Positions 26,412 through 32,339 of a stretch of 32,339 bases of DNA are shown here, piece by piece; within the stretch, counting starts at the first letter, position 1; every line of letters begins with the position of its first letter. The translations under genes were made by a program, and so were the position numbers. Location: the NCBI GenBank assembly GCA_017610305.1, contig JAFCCJ010000007.1, positions 1-32,339 of the forward strand, written 5' to 3'. This DNA comes from Candidatus Iainarchaeum sp. (GTDB lineage: Archaea; Iainarchaeota; Iainarchaeia; Iainarchaeales; JAFCCJ01). The notes under the pieces are model-generated. The model saw nothing but the letters and a program-made list of their open reading frames with translations, was not told the DNA's origin and searched no databases.

Positions 26412-27059
26412 ATGAACAGAATAGTTTTTGTCATTTTCATTGCAGCAGTTCTCCTGCTTTCTGGCTGCGTCAGTGAGGAAGTAAGGGAGCTGCAGGAAGT
26501 TGAAATCAGGGAGTATCAGGGGGAAAACCTTTCCTCAATCGGCGATTTCAGGGAGAACTCAATCAAGGGCCCGCAATACATCGACATCGAAAACTATTCT
26601 CTCGAAATCACAGGCCTTGTTGAAAATACAAAATCCCTCAGCTATGACGAGGTGCTTAACAGGCAGAAATACTCGAAGCTTGTTACACTGTTTTGCGTAG
26701 AGGGGTGGAATGCGAAAATTCTTTGGGAGGGAATTCTCCTGAAAGATTTACTTAATGAGGCAGGAATAAAACCCGAAGCAAATACCGTAATTTTCTACGC
26801 CTATGATGGCTACTCAACTTCCCTCCCGCTTGATTACATTATCGGCAATGACATTATAATGGCTCACAAGATGAATGGGGTTGTAATGCCCTCTGAAAGA
26901 GGATTCCCATTTGAATTGGTTGCGGAGGAAAAATGGGGCTATAAATGGATTAAATGGATAACCAAAATCGAACTTTCCAACGATCCGGAATATAGGGGCT
27001 ATTGGGAGCAGCGAGGCTACAGTAATAATGGGGATTTGGACAAATCGTTTGTTGGCTGA
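26412..27059 (+). CDS. Molybdopterin-dependent oxidoreductase-like lipoprotein (sulfite oxidase/YedY fold)
   Basis: Lipobox LLSGC; LEITGLVENTKSLSYDEVL, LVTLFCVEGWNAKILWEGILLKDLL with conserved Cys, SERGFPFELVAEEKWGYKWIKWITKIEL. Confidence 0.8.
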   Translation: MNRIVFVIFIAAVLLLSGCVSEEVRELQEVEIREYQGENLSSIGDFRENSIKGPQYIDIENYSLEITGLVENTKSLSYDEVLNRQKYSKLVTLFCVEGWNAKILWEGILLKDLLNEAGIKPEANTVIFYAYDGYSTSLPLDYIIGNDIIMAHKMNGVVMPSERGFPFELVAEEKWGYKWIKWITKIELSNDPEYRGYWEQRGYSNNGDLDKSFVG

Positions 27060-27063
27060 GAAA

Positions 27064-28062
27064 TCACAATTTACTAACCCTAACCCTATTATTTTTCCGC
27101 GAATATTTTTTGATGAACTTTTTCAGGCCTGATTTTGTCAGGAGGATATTTTTCGTTCCGAGGCAGCACACAATGGACGATGCTTCAGCAGTTCCCCAGT
27201 CGAGTGCGGTCGGAATATCTTTTCCCGCAATCAGCGCAGCAGTGAATCCGGAATTGAACGCATCCCCTGCCCCTGTTGAATCAATGTGCGGCGTGTCATA
27301 AATATTCTTGAAATAAAGATTCCCTCCGTCATAGGCATATGCCCCCTTTCTTCCGTCAGTAATAACCGCAATCGGCGAATACCTCTGAAGAATTTTCAAA
27401 TTCTCCCGCAAATTCTTTTTTTTGGTGAGCAGTTCTGCCTCCTCCTTGTTCATAAACAAAACATCGGTTCCCCGCAACAACCCCCGCATCGCTTTCAAGC
27501 CTGTTTTAAGTTCCCTTCCTCCAGGATTGAACGCAACCTTAATTCCATTCATAAGCGCAAACCTCACAAGCCTTTTCAGCACAATTGGTTTTGTATGGAT
27601 GCTCCCCAAATGCAGCCATTCTGCTTTCTTCAATTCTTTCCAATCAATTTCCTTTTCATTGTTCAGTTCAGCTGTTGCGCCTCTGTAAACCAGAATAACT
27701 CTGTCCTTACCAAAGCCGGTTAAAATCACTGAGTAGGGAGTATTCAGTTTCTTTGATCGGATTATCAATTTCGTGCCAACCTTTTCCTCCCGCATTTCCC
27801 TTAAAACAGCCCTTCCTGATTCATCATCCCCAATTGCCGCAAGAATCCCTGTCTTTAAACCAAGCCTTGCAAATGCAACCGCAGAATTTGTGGCGCCCCC
27901 GCCGATGAAGTAATCCATATCGTCGATTTCCATTTTTGTGCCAGGAACAAAGCAAACATTCTTCCCAACAGCCTTTGGATGCACCTTTACAAAAACATCT
28001 TCAGTTGCCGAACCTACAGAAACAACATCATACATATTATCGCCGAATAAGTTATTCTCCAA
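27064..28062 (-). CDS. PfkB family carbohydrate kinase
   Basis: FIGGGATNSAVAFARLGLKTGILAAIGDDESG and DSTGAGDAFNSGFTAALIAG. ATG at 28035 (MYDVVSVGSATED) is a likely alternative start. Confidence 0.9.
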   Translation of the reverse strand: MENNLFGDNMYDVVSVGSATEDVFVKVHPKAVGKNVCFVPGTKMEIDDMDYFIGGGATNSAVAFARLGLKTGILAAIGDDESGRAVLREMREEKVGTKLIIRSKKLNTPYSVILTGFGKDRVILVYRGATAELNNEKEIDWKELKKAEWLHLGSIHTKPIVLKRLVRFALMNGIKVAFNPGGRELKTGLKAMRGLLRGTDVLFMNKEEAELLTKKKNLRENLKILQRYSPIAVITDGRKGAYAYDGGNLYFKNIYDTPHIDSTGAGDAFNSGFTAALIAGKDIPTALDWGTAEASSIVCCLGTKNILLTKSGLKKFIKKYSRKNNRVRVSKL

Positions 28063-28097
28063 GTTTATTTATTTGTTTCCTATTCATGTAAGGGAAA

Positions 28098-28108
28098 GAA
28101 ATTTATAT
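28098..28108 (+). promoter_or_regulatory. Archaeal TATA box, probably leaderless transcript of the 28129 gene
   Basis: GAAATTTATATCTGC about 25 nt upstream of ATG at 28129, no SD. Confidence 0.55.
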
Positions 28109-28128
28109 CTGCACCCCCTTTTCTTTAC

Positions 28129-28806
28129 ATGGATGTCTCAGTTGTAATGCCCTGTCTGAATGATGAGAAGACAATAGCTGATTGCGTTGGAGATGCAAAA
28201 AAGGCGATAAATGGTCTGGGTTTAGACGGGGAAGTGATTGTGGTAGATAGTATTTCCACAGATGCCACCCAGATTTATGCAACACTTGCAGGCGCAAAAG
28301 TTCTGCAGGAGCAGAATGAAGGTTATGGGAAGGCCTGCGTTAAGGGCATAAACCGGGCAAAAGGAGATTTCATTGTCCTTCTCGAGGGAAACAAATCCTA
28401 TAATCCGTTTGAGATTGGAAAATTTGTCAGGATACTGCAGGAGGGGAGTGATGTTGTTGTTGGGACAAGGTTCAAGGGAAAAATTGAAGAAGGATCAATG
28501 CCGCCCTCCAGGCGTTTCATTGGAAACCCGCTTCTAACAGGAATTTTCAACCTGCTTTTTAGCACCAGATTCAGCGATTGCTACTGTAATTTCAGGGGCC
28601 TTTCGAAGGAGGCCCGCGACCGACTTGGCTTAGAGGCTGTGGGAAAGGAATTTGCAACTGAGATGCTAATCAACGCAAAAAGAATGGGGCTGAACATTGC
28701 AGAAGTTCCAATTAAGTACCGCCCTAAAATTACAGAACCAGACAGGGATTTGTTCAGTGAAGGAATTTCCCATATCCAGTTCATGTTTAGGGAAAGATTC
28801 AAATGA
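28129..28806 (+). CDS. Glycosyltransferase family 2 (dolichol-phosphate-mannosyltransferase-like)
   Basis: MDVSVVMPCLNDEKTIADCV, EQNEGYGKACVKGINRAKGDFIVLLEGNKSY, VVVGTRFKGKIEEGSMPPSRRFIGNPLLTGIFNLLF. Confidence 0.82.
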   Translation: MDVSVVMPCLNDEKTIADCVGDAKKAINGLGLDGEVIVVDSISTDATQIYATLAGAKVLQEQNEGYGKACVKGINRAKGDFIVLLEGNKSYNPFEIGKFVRILQEGSDVVVGTRFKGKIEEGSMPPSRRFIGNPLLTGIFNLLFSTRFSDCYCNFRGLSKEARDRLGLEAVGKEFATEMLINAKRMGLNIAEVPIKYRPKITEPDRDLFSEGISHIQFMFRERFK

Positions 28807-29915
28807 AGATTCTTTTCGTTAGCCCATACATTTATCCTGAGGGAGGGGGTGTGGGGAGATTTGCATATAATCTGGCAAAGAACCTTTCCAAAAAGAATAA
28901 TGTTTCTGTGGTGTGCAATGGGGACCACAATGCAAGCGCAAATATAAGGGGAATCGATTTCCATTTCTTAAAATCCGGATTGAAATTCAAGAACACCCCT
29001 CTGAATCTTGGCCTCCTGCCAAAACTCGACCAATTGATGAAAGAAAATGATTATGATCTGGTGCAGGCATTTACTCCTGTACCTTTCTTTGCTGATATGG
29101 CCGCAATCGCAGCAAGAAAAAACAAAATCCCCTTTTTCCTGAGCTATAATACTTTTGATTTAGGCGGGAAAGGCCTGCTCCTTGCACCTTTAATTTATCT
29201 TTATCAAAAAACCCTTGAGAGATTCACAATCAATTCCGCAAGAAAGATAATCCTCTACAACAAAAATCTCTCCGAATCAGACGCCCTTAACATGCACCGC
29301 AATAAAACCGAATTTGTCCATCCCGGAATTGACAAAGAGATTTTCCGTCCAATGGACCTTTCTCCAAAATATTTCCTTTTTGTGGGTACCTTGAACAGGA
29401 AGCAGAAATGGAAAGGCCTCCATCATCTGCTAAAGGCGATTAAAATCCTGGATTCAAGGGGACTGAAGGCAAGGCTTAAGGTTGCAGGCACAGGAGACTC
29501 ATTGGGCCATTTCAAAACCTTTTCCCGGAAACTGGGGATTGAAAACAATGTTGAATTCCTCGGCTTTCTAAATGACAGGGACTTGGCAGAAACATACAAT
29601 AAATCCCATTCACTGGTTGTGCCTTCATTCACCAATGCAGAGCTTATGCCATTTGTAATCACAGAGGCATTTGCCTGCGGAAAGCCTGTCATTGCCTCAA
29701 GTGTTGGTGGAATTCCCTATATAATCGACCGCTGGCACAACGGCCTGCTTGTAAATCCACAGAAACCTCGGGAAATTGCAGACATGATGGAACTTGTTTT
29801 GAGGGACAGCAGGATTCCGGAAAAATTAGGGAAGAACGCACTAAATTCTGTGGCAAAATTCAGCTGGAGCAATACCGCAAAAGAGATAGAGGAAATTTAC
29901 GAAAGAAGCATTTAA
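28803..29915 (+). CDS. Glycosyltransferase family 4 (GT-B)
   Basis: SPYIYPEGGGVGRFAYNLAKNL; FVGTLNRKQKWKGLHHLLKAI; VPSFTNAELMPFVITEAFACGKPVIASSVGGIPYII. Confidence 0.9.
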   Translation: MKILFVSPYIYPEGGGVGRFAYNLAKNLSKKNNVSVVCNGDHNASANIRGIDFHFLKSGLKFKNTPLNLGLLPKLDQLMKENDYDLVQAFTPVPFFADMAAIAARKNKIPFFLSYNTFDLGGKGLLLAPLIYLYQKTLERFTINSARKIILYNKNLSESDALNMHRNKTEFVHPGIDKEIFRPMDLSPKYFLFVGTLNRKQKWKGLHHLLKAIKILDSRGLKARLKVAGTGDSLGHFKTFSRKLGIENNVEFLGFLNDRDLAETYNKSHSLVVPSFTNAELMPFVITEAFACGKPVIASSVGGIPYIIDRWHNGLLVNPQKPREIADMMELVLRDSRIPEKLGKNALNSVAKFSWSNTAKEIEEIYERSI

Positions 29916-29920
29916 CCCAA

Positions 29921-30868
29921 TCAGAATTCCAGAAGAATTCCGCCGCCTGTCCAGCCTGCACCAAAACCAACACAGAGAAGCATATCCCCCCGTTTCACTT
30001 TCCCTCGCTCAATTCCTTCGCCAATTGCAAGCGGTATTGATGCAGCGGCAGTATTCCCATACTTATCCAAATTCAAAAAGGTTTTGTCCATCCCCAGCCC
30101 AAGAGCCTCCATGCCCTTCTCGATTATGTTCACATTGGCCTGATGCGGGAAAATCCAGTCAACATCCTCCAATTTCATTTCAGATTTCTTCAGTGTTTCG
30201 TTGACAAGTTTTGGGAAAAGATCAACCGCAAAATCATAAACATCCTTCCCCTCCATCCTCAGATATCTCTCCCCCTCAGGAATAATTAGCGCATCCTTCC
30301 CTGACCCGTCTGCATAAAGATAGGAGGAAATCACCTTGTCCTTCTCACTGGCTGAAACAATTGTTGTGCAGCCAATATCCCCAAAAATCGGGGAAATGCC
30401 CCTGTCAGAATAATCCATAATTCTCGACATCTTTTCAGCTGTCACAAATGCTATATTTTTGTAGGAATCCCCCTTCATCCTGTTGTCCAGCATCCTTGTC
30501 ACAGCATCCAGGCCGTAAACATAGCCTGAACAGAAAGCGCTGAGGTCAAAGGCAGGGATTCCCTTAAGCCTTAGTTTTTCCTGAACTATGCATGCGGTGG
30601 AAGGGCATTGTAAATCAGGAGTCATTGTGGCAACAACTATTGCATCCAAATCCTCTTTTTTAAGATCTGCCCTCTCCAGTGCAATTTCAACAGATTTTAC
30701 ACCCAAATCAGAGGTATTTTCATTCTCAGCAACCCTTCTCTCCTTAACCCCAAACTTCTCCCTTATGAACTCATCAGAGCTGTTTATGCCCTCTATCGCA
30801 ATCAGTTCCTCATTCAAAAGCACCTTTTCAGGCACATATGTCCCAATCGCACTTATTTCAGCCTTCAT
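29921..30868 (-). CDS. fabH: Beta-ketoacyl-ACP synthase III-like
   Basis: Catalytic triad contexts SAFCSGYVYGL (Cys), FPHQANVNII (His), YGNTAAASIPLA (Asn); full-length FabH. Confidence 0.85.
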   Translation of the reverse strand: MKAEISAIGTYVPEKVLLNEELIAIEGINSSDEFIREKFGVKERRVAENENTSDLGVKSVEIALERADLKKEDLDAIVVATMTPDLQCPSTACIVQEKLRLKGIPAFDLSAFCSGYVYGLDAVTRMLDNRMKGDSYKNIAFVTAEKMSRIMDYSDRGISPIFGDIGCTTIVSASEKDKVISSYLYADGSGKDALIIPEGERYLRMEGKDVYDFAVDLFPKLVNETLKKSEMKLEDVDWIFPHQANVNIIEKGMEALGLGMDKTFLNLDKYGNTAAASIPLAIGEGIERGKVKRGDMLLCVGFGAGWTGGGILLEF

Positions 30869-30935
30869 AAATTATCCCCCTAAAAATAAGATATGAAGAT
30901 TAGAAAAAGCTTTTGCTGGTTTTAATCCTCCGCCC

Positions 30936-32339
30936 CTAGTTTAGATAGCCAAGGGCTTTCAATTCCCTTAACGTTTCTTCATCTATTTGGAGGAATTCAG
31001 TTTCAGAAGCCTTCCTTGACTCAAGAAAATCGATTAATCTTGTCTTGAGTTCTTCCGCCACAGTGGTTTCGGTTTCAAAAACATTGTTCTGCTCAAGAGG
31101 GTCTGAAACAAGGTCATAAAGCTCAAAGCCCAAAAAACCCCCGATTAATTTCCATCTGTCGGTACGAATAGCTGCGGTTTCATTCAAACCAAAATAGTTT
31201 TTCCTGAAATTCCTTGGATAAGCCACAAAAAAATTTCCGTCTGCAAAAACAGCATCTTCTTCCTTTGCGGTGCTTTCGCCGCAACCCATTGCGTTGAACA
31301 AATATTCTTTCTTCTCAATCTTCAATAATGATTTCACATCATTGACTCTGTAACTGACAGTTAAACCATAAAATTTTCGGTTGCAGGGAATAATCATTGT
31401 TTCACTAATGGTGTCAAAATTCACAATTTTCAAATAGGCGGAATCTTCATGGACGGTGATTAAATCAATTTGCTTGCTATAACTTGATAAAGATTTGATG
31501 AGGCATTCGCGGAAAGAGGAATCTTTATCAACACACCTGCCTGAGGAAACCTGGAAAGATACCCCCCCATCAGTCATAGAAATCAGGTTCTTTGTTGCGA
31601 TAGAGCTTATGTTGGAGTACCTATGTTCTGTGAAAATAGCAACATCAGCTTCAGGTTTCTTTCCTTCCACTGCCGTGAGAAGACTTCGGCCCTCCATTTC
31701 AGATGATCCGCCAATGTCCACCAAATCAAAAACCATGGGCATTATATCAATCAATTGGGCCAGTGATTCAATCCTCCTGCTACCAATCCCCGGAATTTTA
31801 ACAATCAAAGGCACCCTGATGAATTCATCGTAAAGGTATGGGCCCACATGCTCAAGATGGCCATGCTCCATAAATGCCTCGCCATGGTCTGCCGTAAATA
31901 TGATGACCGTATTCTCCAGCAAACCTTCCCCCTCAAGATAATCCAGGAATTCCCCAATCAAACTGTCAGAGTATGCAATTTCCCCGTCGTAAAGGGAAAT
32001 TATTTTTTTCAAATCATTTTCATTAATTTGCATTTTATTTTTGTTTATTTTATCTATTGAGTCATGTCCAAAATAATCCCCAATCTCTCCCGAATATTCC
32101 CTGTAAAAAATATTGAACTCTTCCGGTGGATTATATGGGGAATGGGGATGGAAAGAATGCATAAACAAAAAGAATTTCCTTTCGCGATTCTGCTCAAGCC
32201 AGCTACGCGCCTCACCAAACACATCATCCTCAACTAGCTCAAAGCTGGCAAAGCCCTGCTCAAATCCCCGTTCTTCAGTCAGGAAAGACCTGTTAACGAA
32301 GGCAGCATTCAGGTAGCCATTGTCCCGGAGAACCTCCGC
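30936..32339 (-). CDS. Sulfatase/alkaline phosphatase superfamily hydrolase, N-terminus outside the window
   Basis: FTADHGEAFMEHGHLEHVGPYLYDEFIRVPLIVKIPG. The track start at 32222 is an internal GTG; the frame stays open to the edge as AEVLRDNGYLNAAFVNRSFLTEERGFEQGFASFELVEDDVFGE, typical sulfatase sequence. Confidence 0.85.
   Translation of the reverse strand, partial: AEVLRDNGYLNAAFVNRSFLTEERGFEQGFASFELVEDDVFGEARSWLEQNRERKFFLFMHSFHPHSPYNPPEEFNIFYREYSGEIGDYFGHDSIDKINKNKMQINENDLKKIISLYDGEIAYSDSLIGEFLDYLEGEGLLENTVIIFTADHGEAFMEHGHLEHVGPYLYDEFIRVPLIVKIPGIGSRRIESLAQLIDIMPMVFDLVDIGGSSEMEGRSLLTAVEGKKPEADVAIFTEHRYSNISSIATKNLISMTDGGVSFQVSSGRCVDKDSSFRECLIKSLSSYSKQIDLITVHEDSAYLKIVNFDTISETMIIPCNRKFYGLTVSYRVNDVKSLLKIEKKEYLFNAMGCGESTAKEEDAVFADGNFFVAYPRNFRKNYFGLNETAAIRTDRWKLIGGFLGFELYDLVSDPLEQNNVFETETTVAEELKTRLIDFLESRKASETEFLQIDEETLRELKALGYLN

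Noticed and set aside
32222-32339. Sulfatase start at 32222 as given in the track
   Set aside because: The codon is an internal GTG; the frame continues upstream to the window edge with typical sulfatase sequence.

Overview
The window looks like an archaeal chromosome, probably a small-genome (DPANN-like) lineage. Evidence for this: class III (QSALEYL) prepilin signals, archaeal TATA boxes, a mix of SD-led and leaderless starts, and Tad/VirB11-type pilus machinery. Main blocks: (i) a minus-strand set of three paralogous, membrane-anchored surface proteins (765-7749), followed by a 3'-truncated amidinotransferase-fold gene (1-746) that the ORF track misses; (ii) phosphomannomutase/phosphoglucomutase and a small hypothetical protein; (iii) an intergenic region (about 9687-9858) whose minus strand carries four C(UUCG)G-capped hairpins, a candidate structured RNA or leader; (iv) bacterial-type coaE-coaD and a HIT protein; (v) a type IV pilus-like locus: two tandem pilins on + (11594-12619) convergent with a roughly 11-kb minus-strand gene run (24051 to 12625) encoding pseudopilin-like proteins, a VWA protein with a large insert next to the MIDAS motif, an FN3 protein, a Lys-rich cytosolic coiled-coil/winged-helix protein, a secretion ATPase and two TadC/GspF proteins; (vi) glycosyltransferases, a transglutaminase-like protein, a DUF4405-like/molybdopterin lipoprotein pair, a PfkB kinase, FabH, and a 5'-truncated sulfatase. 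The strongest system-level lead is a short helical tail motif (Y/F-F-K-x(8)-Y-x(6)-Y-x(3)-hxxL) shared by the cytoplasmic ends of all three surface proteins and by the cytosolic coiled-coil protein inside the pilus cluster. It suggests that the surface proteins and the pilus machinery may be physically linked.
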